The notes under the pieces: generated by a model
What the model was told of the DNA's origin: nothing
Databases searched by the model: none
The model's input: only the letters and a program-made list of their open reading frames with translations
Shown: positions 17,611 to 26,054 of the stretch, piece after piece
Layout: each line of letters opens with the position of its first letter
How positions within the stretch are numbered: position 1 is the stretch's first letter
Program-made: the position numbers and the translations under genes
Source: Bacteroidaceae bacterium
GTDB taxonomy: Bacteria > Bacteroidota > Bacteroidia > Bacteroidales > Bacteroidaceae
Length of the DNA: 64,000 nucleotides
Assembly (NCBI GenBank): GCA_016292045.1
Contig: JAEEZX010000073.1
Coordinates: 45,609 to 109,608 of the forward strand
Reading direction: 5' to 3'

Positions 17611-18453
17611 ATGAAAAAGTTATTTGCAATTGTTGCATTGGTAGCTGCTTGCTCTTTCGCCATGACGCAGAGCGTTGTAGCCCAGGATGAAGAGGCAGCT
17701 GTTGAGGCTGTTGACACTGCTGCTGTGGAAGAAGCAGACAGTGCTGCTGTAGAAGAGGCTGCTCCCGTTGAGGAGGAGGTTGCTATTGTAGAGGAAGAGA
17801 GCGAGGGTATCCACAAGGCTCTGAAGACAAAGTTCATCGAGGGTGGTGCCGACTTCATGTCTCTCGTTGCTATCGCATTAGTATTGGGTCTGGCATTCTG
17901 CATTGAGCGTGTTATCTACCTCTCTCTGGCTCAGATCAACACCCGCAAGTTCACCGCTGAGCTGGCCGACCTCGTAGGTGCTGGTAAGGTGGAAGAGGCT
18001 ATCAAGTATGCTGCTGCTACCCGCGGTCCCGTGGCTCAGGTAAGCCGCAAGGCTCTGGAGTGCCTCAACTCAAAGGACCAGAACGACATTGCAACAATCG
18101 AGCGTACCATCAATATGGAGGCTGAGGTGCAGGGTTCTTATCTTGAGGAGAACTGCTCTTGGATCACCCTCTTCATTGCCATGGCTCCTTCTTTGGGATT
18201 CCTTGGTACTGTGATCGGTATGGTCATGGCCTTCGACCAGATTCAGAAGGCAGGTGATATTAGCCCGACAGTCGTTGCCGGCGGTATGAAGGTCGCCCTT
18301 ATTACCACCATCTTCGGTATCGTGGTTGCCCTGATTCTTCAGGTATTCTACAACTTCATCCTAGCTCGTGTAGAGGCTCTCACTGGTAACATGGAGGAGG
18401 CTGCTCAGGAGTTGCTTGTGATGTGTGTTAAGAGCGATAAGTGCCAGAAGTAA
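17611..18453 (+). CDS. exbB: ExbB/TolQ/MotA-type proton channel with acidic N-terminal extension
   Basis: A 280-residue protein. The N-terminus looks like a signal peptide or first helix (MKKLFAIVALVAACSFAMT). It is followed by about 45 residues almost wholly made of E, A, V and D, then the ExbB core with three membrane segments. Visible core motifs are FCIERVIYLSL (about residue 93) and the C-terminal WITLFIAMAPSLGFLGTVIGMVMAFDQI and ALITTIFGIVVALILQVFYNFI. It forms the proton channel with the two ExbD proteins downstream, energising TonB. The acidic extension is much longer than in E. coli ExbB. Confidence 0.92.
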   Translation: MKKLFAIVALVAACSFAMTQSVVAQDEEAAVEAVDTAAVEEADSAAVEEAAPVEEEVAIVEEESEGIHKALKTKFIEGGADFMSLVAIALVLGLAFCIERVIYLSLAQINTRKFTAELADLVGAGKVEEAIKYAAATRGPVAQVSRKALECLNSKDQNDIATIERTINMEAEVQGSYLEENCSWITLFIAMAPSLGFLGTVIGMVMAFDQIQKAGDISPTVVAGGMKVALITTIFGIVVALILQVFYNFILARVEALTGNMEEAAQELLVMCVKSDKCQK

Positions 18454-18465
18454 AAACGTAAAGCC

Positions 18466-18957
18466 ATGAAAATTCAGTTTATTTCGAAATACGCGATGCT
18501 GGGCGTCATCGGTGTCAGCGCCGTCGTATTCCTCCTGTTCTTCTTCGTAGGATGGGATGATGAGTACGTAGGCGATTTCGTGGCTCCTATGTTCACCAGC
18601 TTGCTGCTGTTCCTTATGTATGCCTGCGTGCTGCTGACTGCCGGCCTCACTGTATGGTCCGTAGTTAAGACGGCTCAGAGCAACAAGGGAGTGGATTCTG
18701 CCAGCTACACAGGTGTTCCTGGCGGTAAGATTATGATGTTCACTTGCGGTATCACCATCGTGAGCCTCCTCGTAGGAGCTCTGCTGGGTATCGGTGAGGA
18801 AGACTTCCGCGCTGCCGACGGCACCATCACCACCGGCGGTTGGGTGACTGTGGTGGATATGTTCATCTGGAGCATGTATATCCTCACTCTCGTTGCCATC
18901 GTGGCTATCTGTGTCACCATGAGCGGCTATCTCACAAAGAGTGCAACAAAGAAGTAA
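18466..18957 (+). CDS. Unrecognised four-helix membrane protein in the Exb operon
   Basis: A 163-residue protein with four hydrophobic segments (about residues 10-30, 42-65, 86-107 and 127-152) and short charged loops. It contains WDDEYVGDF after the first helix and a small basic C-terminus. No named family is recognised. It lies 12 bp after exbB and 47 bp before the first exbD, and is inferred to be an accessory subunit of the TonB-energising motor. The start MKIQFISKYAMLG is the only good ATG before the first helix. Confidence 0.75.
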   Translation: MKIQFISKYAMLGVIGVSAVVFLLFFFVGWDDEYVGDFVAPMFTSLLLFLMYACVLLTAGLTVWSVVKTAQSNKGVDSASYTGVPGGKIMMFTCGITIVSLLVGALLGIGEEDFRAADGTITTGGWVTVVDMFIWSMYILTLVAIVAICVTMSGYLTKSATKK

Positions 18958-19004
18958 GAGAACGTTCACAATACATCGTATTAGTCTAAAAACCAAAGAA
19001 AGAC

Positions 19005-19604
19005 ATGGCAAAGAAGAAAAAGAAACTGCCAGGCTTGAACACCAGTTCAACAGCTGACATCTCCTTCATGCTGCTGATCTTCTTCTTGGTGACCACGAGT
19101 ATGGACACAGATACGGGTCTTGCCCGTCGTCTGCCCCAGCCCCCCGACAAGGACCAGGAAGACGCTCAGATCGATGTCAAGGAACGTAATGTGATGAATG
19201 TGCGTATCAACGCAGCAGGTCAGTTGTGGTGCAAGGTGGGCAATATCAGCGATTACATCGCTCTTGAGCAGCTCAAGCCTTTGGCCAAGGATTTTATCGA
19301 CAACCCCACCAATTCCAGCAAACTGCCGGAGAAGTCGGGTAAGGAGATAGACCTTCTGGGTGCCTGTGCTGTCACCGACAAGCACGTGATATCAGTGCAG
19401 ACCGACCGCGGTACGCCATACGACGTATATTTCCAGGTGCAGAACGAACTCGTGGCAGCTTACAACGAGCTGCGTGACGAATTGTCGAAGCGTAAGTTCG
19501 GTCGTCTGTATCAGAATCTCACCGACGAGCAGCAGGTGGCTATCCGTGCCTACTACCCGCAGAAGATTTCTGAGGCTGAACCTAAAAACTATGGAGGAAA
19601 CTAA
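19005..19604 (+). CDS. exbD: ExbD/TolR family biopolymer transport protein (long form)
   Basis: A 199-residue protein with a basic cytoplasmic start (MAKKKKKLPGLNTSS). A single helix carries the conserved proton-path aspartate in STADISFMLLIFFLVTTSM (Asp about residue 23). A periplasmic domain follows, which here contains extra loops (for example PQPPDKDQEDAQIDVKERN) and a long C-terminal segment. It is the first of two tandem exbD genes, only 2 bp apart. Confidence 0.93.
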   Translation: MAKKKKKLPGLNTSSTADISFMLLIFFLVTTSMDTDTGLARRLPQPPDKDQEDAQIDVKERNVMNVRINAAGQLWCKVGNISDYIALEQLKPLAKDFIDNPTNSSKLPEKSGKEIDLLGACAVTDKHVISVQTDRGTPYDVYFQVQNELVAAYNELRDELSKRKFGRLYQNLTDEQQVAIRAYYPQKISEAEPKNYGGN

Positions 19605-19606
19605 TC

Positions 19607-20062
19607 ATGGGATTCAAGAAAAAAGCGAGTCGTGAAATGCCTGAGATGAACACCTCATCTCTCCCTGACTTGATCTTCACCATCTTGTTCTTCTTCATGA
19701 TTGTTACCACGATGCGTGAAGTGACCCTCAAGGTCAAGTTCACGACACCTCAGGGTACAGAACTGGAGAAGCTCGGTAAGAAGAGCACTGTATCGTTCAT
19801 CTACATCGGTCCCCCAACTGACGCTCTGCGTGCTCAGATGGGTTCCGGCACACGTATTCAGCTCAACGACCGTTATGCTGAGGCCCGCGAGGTTATGGAC
19901 TTTGTCGCCCAGGAGCGTCAGGGCATGACCAACCAGGCAGAGCAGACCATCTCCATCAAGGCTGACGTGCGCACTCAGATGGGTTACATCACCGACGTGA
20001 AGGAAGTGCTCCGTAAGTCGTGGGCACTGCGTATCAACTATTCTGCCACTCACCGCAACTAA
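19607..20062 (+). CDS. exbD: ExbD/TolR family biopolymer transport protein (short form)
   Basis: A 151-residue protein with the same plan as its upstream paralogue: basic start (MGFKKKASREMPEMNTSS), a membrane helix with the conserved Asp in SLPDLIFTILFFFMIVTTM (about residue 23), and a periplasmic domain. The two ExbD forms differ in periplasmic length and sequence, suggesting a hetero-oligomer or separate receptor sets. A terminator hairpin follows about 30 bp after the stop. Confidence 0.93.
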   Translation: MGFKKKASREMPEMNTSSLPDLIFTILFFFMIVTTMREVTLKVKFTTPQGTELEKLGKKSTVSFIYIGPPTDALRAQMGSGTRIQLNDRYAEAREVMDFVAQERQGMTNQAEQTISIKADVRTQMGYITDVKEVLRKSWALRINYSATHRN

Positions 20063-20093
20063 CTGCGGCAGAGTGGGGCATACCTCAACACAG

Positions 20094-20122
20094 CAACGGC
20101 TCGCCAAGCAGGCGGGCCGTTG
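20094..20122 (+). terminator. Terminator hairpin after the exb operon
   Basis: CAACGGC at 20094-20100 pairs with GCCGTTG at 20116-20122. Inner CGCC/GGCG pairs flank a loop AAGCA. A T-containing tail follows, without a long U run. The stretch from here to 20253 holds no gene. Confidence 0.6.
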
Positions 20123-20227
20123 TTAGTTAATAGTGAAGAGTGAAAAGTTAATAGTTCTTGTTTTTGTGCCAAAAAGTCAAAGGCCTAAAGACAAAAGTAA
20201 CAACTGGTCTACTTGTTTACTTATCAA

Positions 20228-20261
20228 CTTGTCTACTTTACAATTATTTTTCGTATCTTTG
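20228..20261 (+). promoter_or_regulatory. Promoter for the GH3 gene
   Basis: CTTG at 20228-20231 and the -7 box TATCTTTG at 20254-20261, 22 bp apart, lie 57 bp before the ATG at 20318. Confidence 0.6.
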
Positions 20262-20317
20262 CACAAAGAGAAGTGTATAAATGTCTATAAATTCACACCT
20301 TGTCAACTAAATACAAT

Positions 20318-22957
20318 ATGAAAAAGATAGTTGCCTGTATGACGGCACTCGTGATGTGTCTCGGTATGACGGCACAGCAGCTGCCCTACCAGAATCCCGA
20401 CCTCTCCGCACGCGAACGTGCCGAGGACCTGTGCAAACGCCTGACGCTGGTGGAGAAAGCCCAGCTGATGATGGACGAGTCGCCCGCCATACCGCGACTG
20501 GGTATCAAGAAATTCTACTGGTGGAGCGAAGCGCTGCACGGCGCAGCCAACCAGACAAATGTCACCGTATTCCCGGAGCCCGTGGGAATGGCCTCGTCGT
20601 TCAATCCTGACCTGCTGTATAAGGTATTCGACATAGCCAGCACAGAACAGCGTGCACAATACCACCATCGCATGGATAATGGCGGAGAGGACGAGAAGTT
20701 CCACAGCTTGAGCGTGTGGACACCCAACGTGAACATCTTTCGCGACCCGCGCTGGGGACGCGGTCAGGAGACCTACGGCGAGGACCCTTATCTGAGCGGC
20801 GTCATGGGTGCGCAGGTGGTGAGAGGACTGCAGGGCCCCGAGACGGCGAAATACCGCAAGCTGTGGGCCTGCGCCAAGCACTATGCCGTGCACAGCGGAC
20901 CGGAATACACACGCCACACGGCAAACATCAACGATGTGTCGCTGCGCGACCTGGAGGAGACATATCTGCCTGCCTTCAAGGTGCTGGTGCAGGATGCCAA
21001 GGTGCGCGAGGTGATGTGCGCCTACCAGCGTCTCGATGATGAACCCTGCTGCGGCAACACACGTCTGCTGCAGCAGATACTGCGTGACGAGTGGGGTTTC
21101 CAGTATCTGGTGGTGAGCGACTGCGGTGCTGTGAGCGACTTCTACCAGAACCACAAGACGTCGAGCGACGCCGTACATGCTGCAGCCGTGGGTACGAGAG
21201 CCGGTACGGATGTGGAGTGCGGTTTCGGTTATGTGTATAAGAGCATTCCCGAGGCTGTGCGCCGCGGTCTGATGACGGAGGAGGATGTGGACAAGCACGT
21301 GGTGCGTCTCTTGGAGGGACGCTTCGATTTGGGCGAGATGGACAATCCCTCGCTGGTGGAATGGTCGAAGATACCCTACTCGGCAATGTCAACGAAGGAG
21401 AGCGCGCAGACATCGCTCGAGATGGCCCGCCAGAGTATTGTGCTGCTGCAGAACAAGGGCGGCGTGCTGCCCCTGAAGGCCGGTAAGGGGCGCATCGCCG
21501 TGATAGGTCCCAATGCCGACAACAAACCGATGATGTGGGGCAACTATAACGGTACGCCCAACCACACAGTGAGCATACTCGACGGCATCTGCGATAAACT
21601 GAAGTTGAAGAGAGAAAAGGTGGCAGGCGGCAAGCCCTCCGGCGGCAAGCTGGTGTATATGCCCGGCTGCGATTTTGTGGACAGCATGGTGAAGGAGGAA
21701 CTGCTCTCCAGTGCCTGCCAGATGGGCGGTAGGAAGGGGCTGCGCGGTATGTTTTGGAACAACACCGAGATGTCGGGCACACCTGTCACCACACAGTACT
21801 ATACAAGTCCGGTGGCTGTGACAACAGCCGGTATGCACAACTTTGCACCCGGCGTGGAACTGGCTGACTTCTCCGCACGCTACGAGACACAGTTCACACC
21901 CCGCGAGGCCGGTGAATACGTGGTGAGCGTGGAGGGTACGGGCCACTATGAGGTGTATGTGGACGGAAAGCGCAAGCAGCGTCTGCACAGCTGGCGCACC
22001 ACACCCACGCGTACCGTCATCGATGCCGAGGCCGCTCGCACGTACAATATAGAGGTGCGTTACCAGTATGTGAAGACATGGGGCAGCGACATAAAAATAA
22101 ATGTGGCAAAGGAAATGCCCATCGACTACCAGAAGATTATAGCACAGCTGGACGGCGTGGAGACGGTGATTTTCGTGGGCGGTATCTCACCGGCACTGGA
22201 AGGCGAGGAGATGCCCGTGAATGTGGAGGGTTTCCGCGGCGGCGACCGTACGAATATCGAAATGCCAGCCGTGCAGCGCAATTTCCTGCGCGCCCTGAAA
22301 GATGCCGGCAAGAAGGTGGTGCTGGTCAACTGTTCCGGTTCGGCCATCGCCCTGCAGCCCGAAACGGAGAGCTGCGATGCCATACTGCAGGTGTGGTATG
22401 CCGGTCAGGAGGGCGGAACGGCTGTCGCCGACGTGCTCTTCGGCAACTGCAACCCCAGCGGCAAACTGTCCGTGACATTCTACAAGTCCACGGAGCAGTT
22501 GCCTGACTATGAGGACTATTCGATGAAGGGACGCACCTACCGCTACTTCTCCGACGCCCTGTTCCCCTTCGGCTACGGACTCAGTTACACGCAGTTTGAG
22601 ATGGGAGAGGCAAAACTGGACGACTCGGGATTCCGGATTCAGGACCCGACGTCTGCCGTCCGCCTCACCGTCCCTGTGACCAACAAGGGACTGCGCGACG
22701 GTACGGAAGTGGTTCAGGTGTATATCCGCGACATGCAGGATGAGGATGGTCCGCTGCGTTCGCTGCGCGCCTTCCGTCGTGTTGACGTCAAGGCCGGACA
22801 GACGGTGGATGCCGTGATGACACTCACGCCGGCTTCCTTTGCACTCTTCGACGTGAAGACAAATACGATGCATGCCCACTCGGGACGCTATCAGCTGTTC
22901 TACGGCAACAGTTCGCGCCAGGAGGACCTGAAGACGCTGGAAGTGGAACTGAAGTGA
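20318..22957 (+). CDS. Glycoside hydrolase family 3 with PA14 insert (beta-xylosidase/beta-glucosidase type)
   Basis: An 879-residue secreted enzyme. The start MKKIVACMTALVMCLGMTAQ gives a signal peptide, and the frame's six upstream codons are ignored. The GH3 N-terminal TIM barrel spans about residues 20-370 and contains the probable nucleophile Asp268 in VVSDCGAVSDF. The alpha/beta sandwich follows and is split by a PA14-like domain at about 475-600 (MFWNNTEMSG to GHYEVYVDGKRK). A fibronectin III-like domain closes the protein (about 780-875). Nucleophile context SDCGA and length resemble Prevotella Xyl3A-like xylosidases. Substrate is inferred and could also be a glucoside. No SusC/SusD genes are adjacent. 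A DUF1295 gene starts 17 bp downstream. Confidence 0.92.
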   Translation: MKKIVACMTALVMCLGMTAQQLPYQNPDLSARERAEDLCKRLTLVEKAQLMMDESPAIPRLGIKKFYWWSEALHGAANQTNVTVFPEPVGMASSFNPDLLYKVFDIASTEQRAQYHHRMDNGGEDEKFHSLSVWTPNVNIFRDPRWGRGQETYGEDPYLSGVMGAQVVRGLQGPETAKYRKLWACAKHYAVHSGPEYTRHTANINDVSLRDLEETYLPAFKVLVQDAKVREVMCAYQRLDDEPCCGNTRLLQQILRDEWGFQYLVVSDCGAVSDFYQNHKTSSDAVHAAAVGTRAGTDVECGFGYVYKSIPEAVRRGLMTEEDVDKHVVRLLEGRFDLGEMDNPSLVEWSKIPYSAMSTKESAQTSLEMARQSIVLLQNKGGVLPLKAGKGRIAVIGPNADNKPMMWGNYNGTPNHTVSILDGICDKLKLKREKVAGGKPSGGKLVYMPGCDFVDSMVKEELLSSACQMGGRKGLRGMFWNNTEMSGTPVTTQYYTSPVAVTTAGMHNFAPGVELADFSARYETQFTPREAGEYVVSVEGTGHYEVYVDGKRKQRLHSWRTTPTRTVIDAEAARTYNIEVRYQYVKTWGSDIKINVAKEMPIDYQKIIAQLDGVETVIFVGGISPALEGEEMPVNVEGFRGGDRTNIEMPAVQRNFLRALKDAGKKVVLVNCSGSAIALQPETESCDAILQVWYAGQEGGTAVADVLFGNCNPSGKLSVTFYKSTEQLPDYEDYSMKGRTYRYFSDALFPFGYGLSYTQFEMGEAKLDDSGFRIQDPTSAVRLTVPVTNKGLRDGTEVVQVYIRDMQDEDGPLRSLRAFRRVDVKAGQTVDAVMTLTPASFALFDVKTNTMHAHSGRYQLFYGNSSRQEDLKTLEVELK

Positions 22958-22974
22958 GAGAATAAGGAAAATAT

Positions 22975-23814
22975 ATGGGTAAGAGCAAGAGTATTGTCAT
23001 CATTGCCGTCATCTACCTGCTGGCGACGGTGGCAGGAGGCATCGCCTTCGTGAATCTGGAGGCGGCGGTGGGTGAACTGTGGGCTGTGTTCGCTGCTGAC
23101 GTTGTGGCCACCGTCATTGTGTGGGGCTTCGGACTGCTCTACAGGAATGTGTCCGTGTATGACCCCTACTGGAGTGTGGCGCCGCCTGTGATATTCACGG
23201 CGTGGGTGTCGCACAAGGGAATGTTCACACTGCCGGTGCTGCTGCTCCTCATTGCCGTGTGGTACTGGGGCATACGTCTTACGTGCAACTGGGCATACAC
23301 TTTCCACGGGATGACCCATGAGGACTGGCGCTACACGACTTACCGCCGGACACAGCCTCCCGTGCTCTTCGCGCTGACCAACTTCTTCGGACTGAATATG
23401 ATGCCCACGGTGCTGGTTTTCATGGCGATGCTGCCCGGTTTTGAATTGTTCGGCAGTGACGTTACGGTCAATATCGTTATGTGGGCGGGTTTCGTGATAT
23501 GCCTTGCTGCTGCCACGATACAGTTGGTGGCCGACACGCAGATACACCGTTTCCGCGAGGAGCATCCGGGACTGTACTGCAACGTTGGACTCTGGCGCAA
23601 GGGCAGGCATCCGAACTACTTCGGCGAGATACTGATGTGGTGGGGCGTATGGGTGATGTATGCCTCGCAGGGTGTTGTTGACTGGCGCCTCGCAGGTCCC
23701 GTGGCGATAACAGCGCTCTTCCTGCTGGTAAGCATTCCGCTGATGGAGCGGCGGCAGAGACAGAGCAAACCCGGATATGAGGAGTACCGGAAACGTACGA
23801 GAATGCTGATCTGA
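22975..23814 (+). CDS. DUF1295 / steroid 5-alpha-reductase-like integral membrane protein
   Basis: A 279-residue protein with about six or seven membrane helices. It has the C-terminal DUF1295 signature LYCNVGLWRKGRHPNYFGEILMWWGVW (about residues 200-225) and a KPGYEEYRKRT tail. The family includes isoprenylcysteine methyltransferase and steroid reductase relatives, with an NADPH or SAM site near the GRHPNYFGE motif. The bacterial substrate is unknown. It is 17 bp downstream of the GH3 gene and probably cotranscribed. Confidence 0.85.
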   Translation: MGKSKSIVIIAVIYLLATVAGGIAFVNLEAAVGELWAVFAADVVATVIVWGFGLLYRNVSVYDPYWSVAPPVIFTAWVSHKGMFTLPVLLLLIAVWYWGIRLTCNWAYTFHGMTHEDWRYTTYRRTQPPVLFALTNFFGLNMMPTVLVFMAMLPGFELFGSDVTVNIVMWAGFVICLAAATIQLVADTQIHRFREEHPGLYCNVGLWRKGRHPNYFGEILMWWGVWVMYASQGVVDWRLAGPVAITALFLLVSIPLMERRQRQSKPGYEEYRKRTRMLI

Positions 23815-23902
23815 AACCGCTGATATATCCGCTTGCAGAAAAAAACGCGCTGCAAGTGCATAATTCTTCCTGGAATAGTCCTCTTTGCCGCGGATTTTTT
23901 TA

Positions 23903-23910
23903 TAATTTTG
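23903..23910 (+). promoter_or_regulatory. Possible promoter -7 box upstream of the fused remnant
   Basis: TAATTTTG matches TAnnTTTG. It lies 55 bp upstream of the GTG at 23965. The spacing to an upstream TTTG (15 bp) is short, so this is tentative. Confidence 0.35.
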
Positions 23911-23964
23911 CCGTGCAGAGAATGTAATCTAGCAGTAGTAAAGGAAATAAAAGAAAGAAGTACG

Positions 23965-24270
23965 GTGTCGAACAGAGTTGTTGTGACCGGTATCGGTATA
24001 TGGTCGTGCATCGGGACGGATGTAAATGACGTGTCTTTTCCTGGTGTGGAGGACTGTATCTGTGTTGCCGGGAAGCACCCTGTGCTGGGCAACATACTGA
24101 AGCTGCTGGTGAAGTACAGCCCGGAGCAGAACTTCGACAAGAGGGCGCTTGCCCGGTTTATCAATGAGACGCTGGAGACGTACAAAGTGCCGCAGCGTTA
24201 CGAACTTGTGGAGCAAATCAGGACGACCGGCAACGGCCAGAAAGACCGTAAATCGTACCGGGAGGAGTAG
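23965..24270 (+). pseudogene. Fused remnant: ketosynthase N-terminus joined to AMP-ligase C-terminus
   Basis: From GTG at 23965 about 101 codons are open. The first 20 or so residues (SNRVVVTGIGIWSCIGTDV) are the start of a beta-ketoacyl-ACP synthase. From about residue 23 the sequence switches to the C-terminal subdomain of an AMP-forming acyl ligase (FPGVEDCICVAGKHPVLGN, then LETYKVPQRYELVEQI). The terminal motif, which should read GK with the catalytic lysine, reads TGNGQKDRKSYRE, so that lysine is replaced by Gln. Both halves lack their active sites. The simplest reading is an internal deletion that joined two genes. Ketosynthases starting with GIxSCIG and an adjacent ligase are typical of aryl-polyene-type clusters in Bacteroidetes; that origin is inferred. 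Confidence 0.75.
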
Positions 24271-24546
24271 CGGCTAATCTGTGCTTCCCCAGACACTGTG
24301 TGTTATTTTGTTGCAATAAGTCAAAGAACGCTTTTGAAATTTCGCTGCAAAGATACGACATTGAAAAAGCGAAATGTCACAAATGCGTTGTAACGGACTG
24401 ATAATGTGAAAGAAATTTTTAAATCTGCAAATCCGTAAATCGCATTCCGGGATTATGGGACTTTGGGACAGCTTTTATGTGTGTGTGTATTCTAATTTAC
24501 GGGCAGACGTTTGATAAGGTAAGTGCGTGTACACACAAAAGTCCTA

Positions 24547-24572
24547 GTGTGTTAACCAAGTGTGTTAACCAA
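24547..24572. repeat. 13-bp tandem duplication
   Basis: Two exact head-to-tail copies of GTGTGTTAACCAA. Confidence 0.85.
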
Positions 24573-24774
24573 GTAAGTGTTTCTTTTCTTGTCTGCTCTT
24601 TTCTTTATATAGGGGGTGCAGGGGGGATAGGCTTTCTTTTCTCTCTTTCTTTTCTTTTTTGTCCCAAAATCTTAAATTCTCATTTCAGAAAAAAGTCAAG
24701 ATTGACAGGGCAAGAGCGCAGACTACTCATTTATTTTTACAAGAGTGTGGTCTTCTTCCGCAGTTCCGCAGGCG

Positions 24775-24823
24775 CACTGAACACTCTGAGGCCACTCTGA
24801 GAACAGTCTGAGAACACTCTGAA
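24775..24823. repeat. Degenerate short tandem repeat (CACTCTGA type)
   Basis: Successive units reading CACTGAA, CACTCTGAG, CACTCTGAGAA, AGTCTGAGAA and CACTCTGAA, in a non-coding context. Confidence 0.7.
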
Positions 24824-25043
24824 CCGTCTTCACTAATTTGTAAGCTGTTGATAATCAAGATGCGTTTTCTGCATTTTCTTCAAGAGAAACACGAAAAAAG
24901 CGTGCAGAACATAGTAATTTTATTTTACAAGTGTAAAATCATCGAATCGGACAATCGGATTGACTAATTTTGTGCCATCAAAGACTTTTTATGCCATTTG
25001 AAGAAAAAAAATGCACGGGGGGGATAATATGCAAAATAAATCG

Positions 25044-25051
25044 TATCTTTG
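25044..25051 (+). promoter_or_regulatory. Promoter -7 box for the TraB/GumN gene
   Basis: TATCTTTG lies 32 bp upstream of the ATG at 25083. Confidence 0.6.
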
Positions 25052-25082
25052 CCCCTGATTTTGAATCAGTAATGCGATAATT

Positions 25083-26054
25083 ATGAAAAACATTATGAAG
25101 AACACAGTCATCACAGCACTACTCGCCGTCGTTTCCCTGTCTCTCCCGGCACAGGAAGAGAAAGCCGGATGGCTGTGGGAAATCAGCGGTAACGGCCTGA
25201 AACAGACCTCCTATCTCTTCGGCACCTGTCACGGAGAAGGACACAACTTCACGCGGGAAGAAGTGTTCGGCATCAGCGGTCTGCAGAATGCCTTCGACCG
25301 AAGCGAGGCCGTAGTCTTTGAGCAAGACTATGGTTCGAATCAAGGACCCAGTGAAGAAGACCTGAAGTTTCAGCGCTGGATGGTGGAACTGCTTCGCAAT
25401 CCCGGTCCGGAATGGATGATGCCCGAAGGCAGCGACTACAGACAGCTCTACGACGACAGCACACACTTTCACATGGTAGACAGCATCCTGACCACCAGAT
25501 TCCAGGACAGCGAATACTGGAAAAAGACGCCGAAATACTGGCAAACCAAGATAGGAGTCGTCCTCTTTATCGGCACGCGTCAACGACAGACTGTGGATGG
25601 CGTTTTATATCAGGAAGCCGTCAAAAGCGATAAAGTGCGCGGCGGGCTGGAAGAAACGAAAGATATCTCCGGTGGACTCATTTCCACGTTCACCGACACG
25701 CCGGGCTTTGACAGCCTTTCCGTGAAAATGCAGGCCGACTCGCTCTACAGAGGGATTCGCGACCTGGTCAGCGGAAAAACAGGACGGATGATGCGCCGTT
25801 TCTACAAGGCCTATATCCAAAACGATACCTGCGCTTTTGCCAAGTTTTTGGCATCGGAGCCCGAAATGATTAAAGAAAACGAAAAAGACACGTTTTTGCT
25901 CAAGGGACGCAACGAAAACTGGATTCCTGTCATCCGGGAATACATCACACAGCGTCCCAGCCTGATTGCCGTCGGCTGCCGCCACCTGATGGGCCCCCAA
26001 TCCGTCATCGCGTTGCTGCGCAAAGAGGGCTACAAAGTGGAACCGGTGCGTTAA
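25083..26054 (+). CDS. TraB/GumN family secreted protein
   Basis: A 323-residue protein with a signal peptide (about residues 1-23, ending SLSLPAQ). The family's N-terminal motif SYLFGTCHGEG is near residue 44 and its C-terminal motif LIAVGCRHLMGPQSVIALLRKEGYKVE is near residue 296. TraB/GumN proteins resemble Tiki/ChaN-type metalloproteases; the conserved His and Glu residues are present, but bacterial function is poorly defined. An alternative in-frame ATG lies 12 bp downstream. The stop overlaps the stop of the convergent HD-domain gene within one TTAA. Confidence 0.82.
   Translation: MKNIMKNTVITALLAVVSLSLPAQEEKAGWLWEISGNGLKQTSYLFGTCHGEGHNFTREEVFGISGLQNAFDRSEAVVFEQDYGSNQGPSEEDLKFQRWMVELLRNPGPEWMMPEGSDYRQLYDDSTHFHMVDSILTTRFQDSEYWKKTPKYWQTKIGVVLFIGTRQRQTVDGVLYQEAVKSDKVRGGLEETKDISGGLISTFTDTPGFDSLSVKMQADSLYRGIRDLVSGKTGRMMRRFYKAYIQNDTCAFAKFLASEPEMIKENEKDTFLLKGRNENWIPVIREYITQRPSLIAVGCRHLMGPQSVIALLRKEGYKVEPVR

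Larger units (their letters stand above)
24271..25043. other. Long gene-free stretch with short direct repeats
   Basis: About 770 bp without a convincing gene; a 107-codon open frame inside has low-complexity Phe/Leu-rich sequence and no promoter. Visible structure includes a 13-bp tandem duplication GTGTGTTAACCAA (24547-24572). There is also a cluster of CACTCTGA-like repeats (24775-24823), polypyrimidine tracts and the palindrome ATTTTAC-AAGT-GTAAAAT (24922-24939). Together with the fused remnant just upstream it looks like an eroded locus. Confidence 0.6.

Noticed and set aside
20303..21298. Minus-strand open frame antisense to the GH3 gene
   Set aside because: His/Leu-rich composition is typical of antisense readings of GC-rich genes; the plus-strand GH3 motifs are certain.
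23833..23964. Upstream extension of the fused remnant with a hydrophobic start
   Set aside because: It crosses a possible promoter and the ketosynthase homology begins at the GTG at 23965.
24477..24800. 107-codon open frame in the gene-free stretch
   Set aside because: Low-complexity Phe/Leu/Ser content, no promoter or start context; it runs through the tandem repeats.
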